A stretch of DNA of 54,919 nt from Candidatus Rokuibacteriota bacterium. GTDB lineage: Bacteria; Methylomirabilota; Methylomirabilia; Rokubacteriales; CSP1-6. How positions within the stretch are numbered: position 1 is the stretch's first letter; every line of letters begins with the position of its first letter. Under the pieces are notes generated by a model. It ran no database searches, had not been told where the DNA came from, and saw only the letters and a program-made list of their open reading frames with translations. The translations under genes were made by a program, and so were the position numbers. Positions 16,519 through 26,124 of this stretch are shown here, piece after piece. The DNA lies in the NCBI GenBank assembly GCA_003221615.1, contig QHSQ01000128.1, positions 1 through 54,919 of the forward strand, in the 5' to 3' direction.

Positions 16519-17143
16519 CCACCACGGCCCCGGGCTCGATCGTGATCCCTTCGACCGACTCGGGCATACGCCACCGAAGAAGACCCTTGAGCCCGGGACT
16601 TGGCAGGAGCCGCAGAAGTATTCCCGGCAACGGCTGCCGGCCTATCGCGAGCCGCTGAACGTCGAACCGAAGGTAGCGGCGCTGGCTCCGGGTCGTCCCA
16701 ACCTCGAGACTGGCTCTCGCGTTCAGGTGGAGCCAAACCTGCCGATCGAGCCAGGTTGCGGGGACCAGATTGGCCGCCAGCGAGGCTGAAAGGAGATGAC
16801 GGAGCGGCAGGAGTCCCTTGAATTCGACGACTCCGTCCCCGGCGAGGTGGAGAGCACTGAAGACCATGGGCATGCTGGCGACCTCGACGAGGTGCTTCGA
16901 GAGGAATCGATTCAGCTCGGCCTCGGTCATGACGACCTGATGCTGGCGCCCCCCGCGCCGTGAGGGCTCGCCGCGCGCGATCTCGAAGATCTTCTGCTGA
17001 CCCCGAATGCCGTCCTCTGGGGTGCCCGCGGTCGCCGTGACGTCTGGCTCCTTGAGGAGCCTGGAGCCCACCCATACGGACGTTCCGGCCAGCACAAGCA
17101 AGGCGACGGTGAGCCCCACGGCCAACACACACCCCGAGCGCAT
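16502..17143 (-). CDS. Hypothetical exported or membrane-anchored protein
   Basis: I do not recognise a family. The 213 residues start with a hydrophobic segment (about 5-27, VLAVGLTVALLVLAGTSVWVG) that looks like an uncleaved anchor or signal peptide, followed by a polar linker and a domain of alternating hydrophobic stretches (about 70-210) with no Cys and no catalytic motif that I can name. The phrase VVMTEAELNRFLSKHL recalls lipid-binding or scaffold domains in exported proteins of unknown role. It is convergent with the DUF1844 gene and overlaps its 3' end. Confidence 0.6.
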   Translation of the reverse strand: MRSGCVLAVGLTVALLVLAGTSVWVGSRLLKEPDVTATAGTPEDGIRGQQKIFEIARGEPSRRGGRQHQVVMTEAELNRFLSKHLVEVASMPMVFSALHLAGDGVVEFKGLLPLRHLLSASLAANLVPATWLDRQVWLHLNARASLEVGTTRSQRRYLRFDVQRLAIGRQPLPGILLRLLPSPGLKGLLRWRMPESVEGITIEPGAVVVKTSS

Positions 17144-17213
17144 CGGCCAACCGTATCATCCCGGCCTGTAAGGGCCTTTCAGATCTGAGGGGTTGAGGTA
17201 GTTACGGCCTAAT

Positions 17214-17242
17214 TTGACAGATCAATGCTCAGATGATATACC
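17214..17242 (+). promoter_or_regulatory. Sigma-70-type promoter of the heat-shock operon
   Basis: TTGACA (17214-17219) is followed after exactly 17 bases by TATACC (17237-17242), 66 bases before the hsp20 ATG. The -35 is perfect and the -10 matches four of six bases. Half-site-like TTGAG (17193-17197) and CTCAA (17252-17256) flank it in inverted orientation. They resemble halves of the HspR operator (CTTGAGT-N7-ACTCAAG) but are far too widely spaced to be one canonical site. No CIRCE element is present. Confidence 0.6.
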
Positions 17243-17307
17243 AGTTACGTACTCAAACAGCGCCGGGGACCAAGGAGACCGGCGAAACAACCAGGGAGGG
17301 CTTTGAG

Positions 17308-17784
17308 ATGGCGATTGAGCGTTGGCGTCCGTTCGTGTCCGTCGAACGGTGGGATCCGTTCCGCAACATGACCGATATACAGGGAGAGGCGAACCGCCTG
17401 TTCGACAGTTTCCTGGGGAGGCCGACCGCGTCCACGACTGGATCGGCGGTGCGGGCCTGGGTACCCGTCCTCGACATGCATGAGACCAAGGATGACCTCG
17501 TGCTGAATTTCGAGCTTCCAGGTGTCGCGGAAAAGGACGTGTCCCTGTCGATCACAGGAGATCTGCTGACCGTGAAAGGCGAGCGCGCCTTCAACCGTGA
17601 GTCCAAGGAAGAGAGCGTCCATCACGTCGAGCGCATCTACGGGAAGTTCGAGCGCAGCGTGCAGCTGCGGATGCCCGTGCAGGCCGACAAGGTGAAGGCG
17701 ACGTACCGCGACGGGGTGCTCGAAGTGAAGCTCCCGAAAGCGGAAGAGGTGAAGCCCAAACCGATCAAGATCGACATCATCTAG
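17308..17784 (+). CDS. Hsp20-family small heat-shock protein
   Basis: This 158-residue ATP-independent holdase binds unfolding proteins and hands them to DnaK. The alpha-crystallin domain covers about residues 48-145, with LDMHETKDDLVLNFELPGV at its start and the conserved GVLEVKLPK near 137-145; the C-terminus ends in a Lys/Pro tail with IKIDII, a variant of the I-x-I oligomerisation motif. I use ATG 17308, which has AGGGAGGG just upstream and gives the usual WRPF...WDPFRNM opening, rather than 17233. It is the first gene of the operon with dnaK. Confidence 0.93.
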   Translation: MAIERWRPFVSVERWDPFRNMTDIQGEANRLFDSFLGRPTASTTGSAVRAWVPVLDMHETKDDLVLNFELPGVAEKDVSLSITGDLLTVKGERAFNRESKEESVHHVERIYGKFERSVQLRMPVQADKVKATYRDGVLEVKLPKAEEVKPKPIKIDII

Positions 17785-17809
17785 TCGATCGGAGCCGTAC
17801 CAAGTTGAC

Positions 17810-17839
17810 GCGACGGGGCGGGTCGACCCGCTCCGTCGC
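17810..17839 (+). promoter_or_regulatory. 13-bp stem-loop between hsp20 and dnaK
   Basis: Bases 17810-17822 pair with 17827-17839 around a TCGA tetraloop; the only imperfection is one G-T position, which would be a G-U pair in RNA. It begins 26 bases after the hsp20 stop and ends 31 bases before the dnaK ATG. No T-run follows, so it is more likely a processing, stability or attenuation element, or a palindromic operator, than a full terminator. Confidence 0.7.
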
Positions 17840-17869
17840 TATTGAGACCAAGGAGAAGGGGGATTCGAC

Positions 17870-19789
<1,920 letters not shown>

Positions 19790-19795
19790 CCGTCG

Positions 19796-20683
19796 ATGCG
19801 TCGCGACTATTACGCAGTTCTGGGCATCGCGGCGACCGCCGCGCCGCGCGAGGTGCGCCGAGCCTATCAGCGCCTCGCGCGGCAGTACTCGCCCGATGTC
19901 AACTTCTGGGACGAGCGGGCCCGCGAGCTCTTCGAGGAGATCGCGGAAGCGTTCAGAGTGCTCGGCGATCCGAACGCCCGTCAGATGTACGACCGATTCG
20001 GGCACGCGGCCGGGGTCGACGACGCGCTGACGGAAGGCCGGCGCGGCGATGATGTCCATGCCGTCGTCGAGCTGTCGTTCGCCGGGGTGGTTCGGGGGAC
20101 GAGCGTCCGGCTGGACGTGCAGCGGTTCTCGCCCTGTTCGGAGTGTCGCGCGAGCGGCTCCAGCAACGGGGCGCGATGCGCGGCGTGCCTCGGCCGCGGT
20201 GTCCGCCGCGTCGTCGAACCGGTCGTCGTCGGCGTGCCCGCCGGCGTCGACTCCGGAGCGCAGATTCGCGTCGCCGGGGAAGGGAATGCCGGTCCATTCG
20301 GAGGACCGCGTGGCGATCTGATCGTCAGCACACGGGTCGGAGAGCACCCGTTCTTTCGCCGCAAGGGCGACAGCGTGCATTGCGAGGTCCCAATCAGCGT
20401 ATGGGAGGCGCTCTTGGGGGCCCGCATCCGGGTGCCAACTCCCTCGGGCGAGGCCGTGCTCGTCGTGCCGCCCGGAACGACCGGCAGCCAGGTGTTTCGG
20501 CTGCGGGGTCAGGGGCTGCCCAGGTTGACGGGCGAGTCGACCGGCGACCTTTACGCAACCGTTCGCGTCGAGGTTCCGACGGGGCTCGACGCGCGCACGC
20601 ACGAGCTGGTGCGCCAGCTCGCGCGGCTGATGCCGGTCGAAACGCGGACCGCGCTCGAGCGTTATCGAGGAGGTGCCGAGTGA
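19796..20683 (+). CDS. DnaJ-like co-chaperone with SPD in place of HPD and a reduced zinc domain
   Basis: Residues 1-70 are a recognisable J domain (RDYYAVLGI...[11 protein letters not shown]...[18 protein letters not shown]), but the invariant HPD that triggers DnaK ATP hydrolysis reads SPD (codons TCG CCC GAT near residues 34-36). A zinc region follows with only two of the usual four CxxCxGxG repeats ([16 protein letters not shown]), then the two beta-barrel client-binding domains ([38 protein letters not shown]). At 295 residues it is shorter than DnaJ (about 375). It lies 6 bases after dnaK and overlaps hspR (GTGA). It may bind clients or modulate DnaK without normal J activity. Confidence 0.88.
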   Translation: MRRDYYAVLGIAATAAPREVRRAYQRLARQYSPDVNFWDERARELFEEIAEAFRVLGDPNARQMYDRFGHAAGVDDALTEGRRGDDVHAVVELSFAGVVRGTSVRLDVQRFSPCSECRASGSSNGARCAACLGRGVRRVVEPVVVGVPAGVDSGAQIRVAGEGNAGPFGGPRGDLIVSTRVGEHPFFRRKGDSVHCEVPISVWEALLGARIRVPTPSGEAVLVVPPGTTGSQVFRLRGQGLPRLTGESTGDLYATVRVEVPTGLDARTHELVRQLARLMPVETRTALERYRGGAE

Positions 20684-21069
20684 CCGATCGCGGCAAGCCG
20701 CTTTACATGATCGGGGTGGTCGCCGACATGCTGAACGTCCACCCGCAGACGTTGCGCTTCTACGAGAAGAAAGGGCTGGTGCGCCCGAGCCGGACCGTCG
20801 GTCGGACGCGCATGTACTCGACCGAGGACGTCGATGAGCTGGCGCGGCTGCTCAGGCTCACGCGCGACCTCGGTGTGAATCTCGCCGGCATCGAGGTCAT
20901 CTTAAAGATGAGACGCAGGATGATCGAGATGCAGAAACAGATCGAGGATCTGGTCACCTACCTCCGTGAGGAGGGCGGCGAGACAACGGGCCAGAGTCGG
21001 CCTCAAGAGCCGCGCGAGGCTCTCGTTCGCGCGGCAGCCGGCCAGCTCAAGCCCGTCGATCTGTTCTAG
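20680..21069 (+). CDS. hspR: MerR-family heat-shock repressor HspR
   Basis: HspR represses dnaK operons and uses DnaK as its co-repressor. This 129-residue protein has the MerR winged helix-turn-helix at 8-78: MIGVVADMLNVHPQTLRFYEKKGLVRPSRT and RMYSTEDVDELARLLRLTRDLGVNLAGIEVIL, followed by a helical dimerisation region. I place the start at GTG 20680, which overlaps the preceding stop and has GAGGAGG 7 bases upstream; the first ATG is nine codons later. Its place inside a dnaK-lon operon fits autoregulation, although I found no canonical HAIR operator. Confidence 0.9.
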   Translation: MTDRGKPLYMIGVVADMLNVHPQTLRFYEKKGLVRPSRTVGRTRMYSTEDVDELARLLRLTRDLGVNLAGIEVILKMRRRMIEMQKQIEDLVTYLREEGGETTGQSRPQEPREALVRAAAGQLKPVDLF

Positions 21070-21084
21070 CTCGAAAGGAGAACC

Positions 21085-23481
21085 ATGGCTGTCGAGCGTG
21101 ACGAGAACGAGCTGAGCATCCCAGACGTCCTGGGAATTCTGCCTCTGCGCGGCACGGTGATCCTGCCGCACGCGGTGATCCCGCTGGCCGTCGGCCGCCC
21201 CGGATCGGTGCGGCTCGTCCAGGAAGCCCTTCAGGGCAGTCGGATCCTCGGCGCGGTCATGCAGCGCGACCCGGCCGCGGAGGACCCGCGCGCTCAGGAC
21301 CTTCACTCGATCGGCACCGTGATCCTCATCCACAAGGCGCTGAAGCAGCCCGACGGTACCTTGCGGCTGGTGGTCCAGGGGCTCACGCGCTTCCGCATCG
21401 GCGATGTCGTGCAGGAGGCACCGTTTCTCCGCGCGCGGATCCAGCGTCTCACCGACGAGACGCCGGCGACGGCAACTCTCGAGGTCGAAGCACTGGCGCG
21501 CACGGCGACCGGGCTCTTCCAGAAGGTCGTCGCGCTGTCGCCGACCCTTCCGGACGAGCTCGCGAACATCCTCGGCGCCGCGGAGGGGCCGAGCGCCCTC
21601 GCCGATCTCATCGCGGGGTCGCTTCCGACCCTCCCGACCATTGTGCGTCAAGAGCTCCTGGAGACCATCAGCGTCGCCGAGCGTCTGCAGCGGCTCGTCG
21701 CGGCCCTGACGAAAGAGGTCGAGGTCCTCGAGCTCGGCTCGAAGATCCAGTCGGAAGCCCAATCGGAGATGTCGAAGACGCAGCGGGAGTATTACCTGCG
21801 CGAGCAAATGAAGGCGATTCAGAAAGAGCTGGGCGACGCCGACGATCGTACGCAGGAGATCGATGCGCTCCGCGAGAAGATCGAGGCGGCCGGCATGACC
21901 GAGGAGGCGAAGAAGGAGGCGCTTCGCGAGCTCGACCGGCTGGCGAAGATGCCGCCGGCCGCGGCGGAGTACACCGTGGCGCGGACCTACATCGACTGGC
22001 TCGTGTCGATGCCGTGGCAGCAGGAGACGGCCGATAACGTCGACATCGGCGCCGCGCGCACGATCCTCGACGAGGATCACGAAGGGCTCGAGAAGATCAA
22101 GGAGCGGATCCTGGAGTACCTCGCGGTGAAGAAGATCCGCCCCTCGGGCAAGGACCCGATCCTCTGCTTCGTGGGTCCTCCAGGTGTTGGCAAGACGTCG
22201 CTCGGCCGGTCGATCGCCCGCGCGCTGGGCCGGAAGTTCCATCGCATCTCGCTCGGCGGCATGCGGGACGAGGCCGAGATCCGCGGCCATCGCCGGACCT
22301 ATATCGGCGCCTTGCCGGGCCAGATCATTCAGGGGCTGCGGCGCGCTGGGACGAAGAACCCGGTGTTCATGCTCGACGAGATCGACAAGCTGGGGATGGA
22401 CTTTCGCGGCGATCCGGCGTCCGCCCTCCTCGAGGTGCTCGACCCGGAGCAGAACGTCTCATTCCGCGACCACTATCTGGACGTCGCGTTCGATCTGTCG
22501 CGCGTGCTGTTCGTCACGACGGCGAACGTGATCGATACGGTGCCGCCGGCGCTGCGCGACCGGATGGAGATCATCCCGCTGGCCGGGTATACAGAGGAAG
22601 AGAAGATCGCGATCGCTCAGCGTCACCTGGTGCCCAAGGAGGCGCGGGAGCACGGGCTCGACCCGGGCAAGGACATCGAGTTCACGCCTGAGGCGCTGCG
22701 CCTGTTGGCCCGCGGCTACACGCGCGAGTCGGGCGTGCGGAACCTCGAGCGTGAGATCGCCAGCGTCTGCCGGAAGGTGGCGCGTCGGCGCGCCGAAGGC
22801 CAGACTGACTTGGCACGGATCACACCGGACGTCGTGACGTCATTTCTCGGCGTGCCGCGCTTCGAGCTGGAGGAGGTCGAGGAGCGCACGCGCGTCCCGG
22901 GCGTGGCGATCGGCCTCGCGTGGACGCCGGTTGGGGGCGACGTCTTGGTCATCGAGGCGACTCGGATGCAGGGCAAGCGCACGCTCACCTTGACCGGGCA
23001 GCTCGGCGACGTCATGAAGGAGTCGGTCCAGGCGGCCCTCTCGTGGGTCCGGTCGCATGCCCATGAGCTCGGCATCGGCCCGGAATTCTGGGAGACATCG
23101 GACATCCACGTGCACGTTCCGGCCGGCGCGATTCCGAAGGACGGGCCCTCGGCGGGCGTCACGATGACGACCGCGCTCGTGTCGTTGCTCACCGGGCGCC
23201 GGGTGCATCCGGGTCTGGCGATGACCGGCGAGGTCAGCCTGGCTGGACGGGTGCTCCCGGTCGGCGGTATCAAGGAAAAGGTACTGGCCGCGCATCGCGC
23301 CGGGATTCGCACTCTGGTGATCCCCGCGCGGAACGCGAAGAATCTGATGGAGGACGTCCCGGCTCGGGTCCGAGACGAGATGACGGTCCACATGGTGGAT
23401 TCGGTCCGTGACGTCCTCAAGCACGCGCTCGAGGACGCCCCGACGTGGCCGGAGATCGAACGGATGGCGTTATCGTCGTGA
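21085..23481 (+). CDS. lon: ATP-dependent Lon protease
   Basis: Lon degrades misfolded and regulatory proteins. The 798 residues contain the N-terminal substrate domain (about 12-205, beginning PLRGTVILPHAVIPL), a coiled coil (about 215-270), the AAA+ module with Walker A GPPGVGKTS near 363-371 and Walker B VFMLDEIDKL, and the C-terminal peptidase domain with catalytic Ser in KDGPSAGVTM (about 690) and Lys in GGIKEKVLAA (about 732). AAAGGAG precedes the ATG. It is the last gene of the heat-shock operon, 15 bases after hspR, so HspR probably controls it too. Confidence 0.98.
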   Translation: MAVERDENELSIPDVLGILPLRGTVILPHAVIPLAVGRPGSVRLVQEALQGSRILGAVMQRDPAAEDPRAQDLHSIGTVILIHKALKQPDGTLRLVVQGLTRFRIGDVVQEAPFLRARIQRLTDETPATATLEVEALARTATGLFQKVVALSPTLPDELANILGAAEGPSALADLIAGSLPTLPTIVRQELLETISVAERLQRLVAALTKEVEVLELGSKIQSEAQSEMSKTQREYYLREQMKAIQKELGDADDRTQEIDALREKIEAAGMTEEAKKEALRELDRLAKMPPAAAEYTVARTYIDWLVSMPWQQETADNVDIGAARTILDEDHEGLEKIKERILEYLAVKKIRPSGKDPILCFVGPPGVGKTSLGRSIARALGRKFHRISLGGMRDEAEIRGHRRTYIGALPGQIIQGLRRAGTKNPVFMLDEIDKLGMDFRGDPASALLEVLDPEQNVSFRDHYLDVAFDLSRVLFVTTANVIDTVPPALRDRMEIIPLAGYTEEEKIAIAQRHLVPKEAREHGLDPGKDIEFTPEALRLLARGYTRESGVRNLEREIASVCRKVARRRAEGQTDLARITPDVVTSFLGVPRFELEEVEERTRVPGVAIGLAWTPVGGDVLVIEATRMQGKRTLTLTGQLGDVMKESVQAALSWVRSHAHELGIGPEFWETSDIHVHVPAGAIPKDGPSAGVTMTTALVSLLTGRRVHPGLAMTGEVSLAGRVLPVGGIKEKVLAAHRAGIRTLVIPARNAKNLMEDVPARVRDEMTVHMVDSVRDVLKHALEDAPTWPEIERMALSS

Positions 23482-23495
23482 TACCGGCCATTTGA

Positions 23496-23511
23496 GGGGT
23501 TTCCGGACCCC
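23496..23511 (+). terminator. Possible terminator after lon
   Basis: GGGGT (23496-23500) and ACCCC (23507-23511) form a 5-bp stem with a 6-base loop, 14 bases after the lon stop, followed by the moderately T-rich GTCTTCTGCCTT. The stem is short, so this is a weak call. Confidence 0.35.
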
Positions 23512-23558
23512 GTCTTCTGCCTTGAAGGGGCGCCGGCCGCTCGGCTAACATAGTCCGT

Positions 23559-24239
23559 ATGTCCCGCCTCGGGTATTTCCTGGGCGTGGTGTCTACGGTG
23601 TTTCTCGGCTGGTCGACCGCCGGCGCCCAGATCTATCGGCTTTCCGAGGGTGATGGCACCGTCCACTTCACCAATGCTCCGACCGATCCCCGCTACAAGA
23701 ACCTCGCCGGGTACTCGTCCGGCACCTCCGCAGGCTTTCTGCGCCTGCCGCCCGCCGACACGGCACGCTTCGGAACCGAGATCAAGGCGGCCGCCGAGCG
23801 CTATGGCGTTCCCGAGCGACTGGTTCAGGCCGTCATCCGCGTCGAGTCAGGTTTCAATTCACGCGCGGTCTCGGTGAAGGGCGCTCAGGGGCTGATGCAG
23901 CTCATGCCGGAGACGGCGTCGTTGCTGGGCGTGCGCAATAGTTTCGACCCGCAGCAGAACATCGACGGCGGCGTTCGGCACCTTCGTGGGCTGATCGAGC
24001 GCTTCGGGAACGATCTGCCGCTGGCGCTGGCGGCGTACAACGCGGGCGAGAAAGCGGTGGTCTCGTACCGAGGAATCCCGCCGTACCAGGAGACCCGGGA
24101 CTACGTGACCCGCGTGCTCTATCACTACGACGGCACCACGAACGGCGGAGTCAGCGCGCCGCCGGCCCCTGTCTATCGCACCGTCGGCGAAGACGGAACG
24201 ATCGTCTACACGAACATCCCGCCGCGCGGCCGCCGCTAA
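23559..24239 (+). CDS. SLT-domain lytic transglycosylase
   Basis: This secreted enzyme would cleave the glycan strands of peptidoglycan with formation of 1,6-anhydro ends. The 226 residues begin with a signal peptide (about 1-23, ending TAGA). A short segment IYRLSEGDGTVHFTNAP, resembling a DUF4124 motif, is repeated in variant form at the C-terminus (VYRTVGEDGTIVYTNIPP). The SLT domain at about 70-180 has the catalytic Glu in VIRVESGFNSRAVS and the conserved AQGLMQLMPETA and ALAAYNAGE. It sits alone between lon and a convergent hydrolase gene. Confidence 0.92.
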   Translation: MSRLGYFLGVVSTVFLGWSTAGAQIYRLSEGDGTVHFTNAPTDPRYKNLAGYSSGTSAGFLRLPPADTARFGTEIKAAAERYGVPERLVQAVIRVESGFNSRAVSVKGAQGLMQLMPETASLLGVRNSFDPQQNIDGGVRHLRGLIERFGNDLPLALAAYNAGEKAVVSYRGIPPYQETRDYVTRVLYHYDGTTNGGVSAPPAPVYRTVGEDGTIVYTNIPPRGRR

Positions 24240-24274
24240 GTCGTCACACCTCGCGCAGGCGATTCCGCCCGACC

Positions 24275-25030
24275 TCACGGCCTCCCGCTCATCACCCTCT
24301 TGTCGAGCCAACTGCTGACCGCCGACGCGATCGCCGGCAGCAGGCGCCGATTCAGGACCAATCCCCAGTGCGAGGCGCCGTCGATACTGATGTGATCCGC
24401 GGGGACGTGGAGGTCGTCGTACCGCTCTCGCGGCCACTGAGTATCGGTCGTCCCGGTGACGATCAGCATCGGGCACGGCACGTCGACCATGACGCCGGCC
24501 TTGCGTTCGTCTCGGGCATAGCGCGACTCCTGCCCAAGCGATTCGAGCGCGATCACCCGCGCGGCTCGATCGAGATCCGCCATGGCCGGCTGATGGTCGG
24601 GGTCGCGACCGACGATCCCATATTCCTCGGCGCCGAAGACTCCGCGGCGAAGCGGGACTGACGCATCCACGGCTCGCGCCGGCGTGCTGGGCGCGAGGCC
24701 CACACACGCCCGCGCCGCGCTGGCGGCGGCCGCCATCATTGCCACGAGTCCACCCATGCTCCAGCCGACGAGGATCGGAGGCTGACGCAACGTGCGCGCG
24801 AGCGCGACGACGTCATCGACATAATCGGCCATTCGAATTGCGCTGAGATCGGCGGCCACACTCGCGCCATGACCACGCAGGTCGATCGCGTGCGAAGACC
24901 ACCCGCGCCGGCCGAGTTCGTCCTGCCAGAAGGCCCAGACGCGCGCCGAGTTCGCCGCGCCGTGCACGAGAATCAGCGAGGGTCGCTCGTCGTCCGACAC
25001 CAAAAGGCTGTGTGTTCGCAACGTGGACAT
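24275..25030 (-). CDS. Alpha/beta-hydrolase fold protein
   Basis: This 251-residue hydrolase has the oxyanion HGAANSARVWAFW near 23-35, a nucleophile elbow GWSMGG (Ser about 94), an acid in TGTTDTQWP and the catalytic His in GASHWG. The sequence resembles esterases and haloperoxidase-like or pyrethroid-type hydrolases; the substrate is unknown. The frame stays open upstream to 25519, but that part lies opposite the Pro-rich lipoprotein gene and has no hydrolase features, so I use ATG 25030. It is convergent with the transglycosylase gene and divergent from the lipoprotein. Confidence 0.85.
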   Translation of the reverse strand: MSTLRTHSLLVSDDERPSLILVHGAANSARVWAFWQDELGRRGWSSHAIDLRGHGASVAADLSAIRMADYVDDVVALARTLRQPPILVGWSMGGLVAMMAAAASAARACVGLAPSTPARAVDASVPLRRGVFGAEEYGIVGRDPDHQPAMADLDRAARVIALESLGQESRYARDERKAGVMVDVPCPMLIVTGTTDTQWPRERYDDLHVPADHISIDGASHWGLVLNRRLLPAIASAVSSWLDKRVMSGRP

Positions 25031-25125
25031 GACGCACATTCTACGGGACACGTTCGCATCCGGATGAATGTCAGGCATGCTGGAATACGGGCTCGCGATC
25101 CGGGGAGCAGAGGGCGGAGGACAGG

Positions 25126-25839
25126 GTGATGATCGGGAACCGCGCAGGAGCTGTGGCAGCCGGCGTTCTGGTCCTGCTCTGCCAAGCGTGCGATCGCACG
25201 CCACCGGCCTCGCGCCCAACTGACAGCGCCGCGACCCGGGAGGCCGCGCCGGCCGCTCCGGGCCCGGCGAGCAAGCCCGAAGCTGGGCAGACGGCCGAGA
25301 CCGCGACGCCACCACGCGCGGAACCTCCCAAAGCTCCGGCTTCGGCTCCTCCGGTGAAGCCGACTGTTCCTGATCGGGTGAAGCAGCCGGCGTCGCAGAC
25401 CACCACGCCGCCAACGCCCGCGGCACCGACACCAGCATCACCAACGCCGGCTGAACCCGCACCCCCGGCGCCAACCCCGGCGTCACCGCCGCCCGCGGCG
25501 CAGACGCCTGCGCCACCACCCCCGACTACGCCGGCCCACGCGGCCACGCTGGATCTCAGCTCGCTCGAGAAGCGTCTGCGCGAGACGAAGGCGATCGGTG
25601 TCTTCACGAAGCTGTCGCTCAAGAACGAGGTGGACGATCTGCTGGAGCAGTTCCGGGAGTTCCACAGGTCGCCTGACCAGTCCTCGCGGGCGAAGCTGCG
25701 ACAGGCCTACGATCTGCTGCTCCTGAAGGTATTGTCTCTGCTCCAGGACGGCGATCCGGGGCTTGCTCGCGATGTCTCGTCCTCGCGCGAGGCGCTCTGG
25801 AGCATCCTCGTCGATCCCGACAAGTTCAAGAATCTCTGA
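25126..25839 (+). CDS. Proline-rich putative lipoprotein with a C-terminal helical domain
   Basis: No family is recognised. The 237 residues start with a hydrophobic signal (about 5-20) that ends LLCQAC, a non-ideal lipobox, then CDRTPP. Residues 24-140 are low-complexity Pro/Ala/Thr, a likely cell-wall spacer. The C-terminal part (about 141-237) is helical and charged, LSSLEKRLRETKAIGVFTKLSLKNEVDDLLEQFREFH, and ends SREALWSILVDPDKFKNL. The design, a lipid anchor, a wall-spanning Pro-rich arm and a small globular domain, suggests an envelope protein. The next gene starts 20 bases after its stop and may be co-transcribed. Confidence 0.75.
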   Translation: MMIGNRAGAVAAGVLVLLCQACDRTPPASRPTDSAATREAAPAAPGPASKPEAGQTAETATPPRAEPPKAPASAPPVKPTVPDRVKQPASQTTTPPTPAAPTPASPTPAEPAPPAPTPASPPPAAQTPAPPPPTTPAHAATLDLSSLEKRLRETKAIGVFTKLSLKNEVDDLLEQFREFHRSPDQSSRAKLRQAYDLLLLKVLSLLQDGDPGLARDVSSSREALWSILVDPDKFKNL

Positions 25840-25859
25840 GTCGATTGAGAGGAGGAACC

Positions 25860-26114
25860 ATGAGCTGGCGAACCAAGGTCCGGGCCGCGATCGTGTCGAT
25901 GCCGATACTAATGGCCGGACCCGCGCTGGCCGCGGATGACCCGGCGGTGCTGAAGGATTTGACGGCGGTGATCGCTCTGCAAGGCCAGCCCTGCGGGCAA
26001 GTCGTCACGGCCACGAAGCAGGGCGACAACGACTATGCGGTGGCGTGCAAGGACGGCAGCCGTTACCGCGTCTTCGTGAACGCCGAGGGCCGTGTCGTCG
26101 TGCAGAAGCAGTGA
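25860..26114 (+). CDS. Small exported protein of unknown function
   Basis: This 84-residue protein has a signal peptide (about 1-22, ending GPALA before ADD) and a mature part of about 60 residues with two Cys (QPCGQV and VACKDGSR) that could form a disulphide. The phrase DYAVACKDGSRYRVFVNAEGRVVVQ resembles short periplasmic proteins of the PepSY-like or beta-strand kind, but I make no family call. The ATG at 25860 has GAGGAGG just upstream, better than the TTG at 25845. It follows the lipoprotein gene closely. Confidence 0.75.
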   Translation: MSWRTKVRAAIVSMPILMAGPALAADDPAVLKDLTAVIALQGQPCGQVVTATKQGDNDYAVACKDGSRYRVFVNAEGRVVVQKQ

Positions 26115-26124
26115 GCGTCGCGAC

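Noticed and set aside
17160-17300. HAIR (HspR) or CIRCE operator before hsp20
   Set aside because: Only separated half-like TTGAG and CTCAA motifs are present; neither full operator is found.
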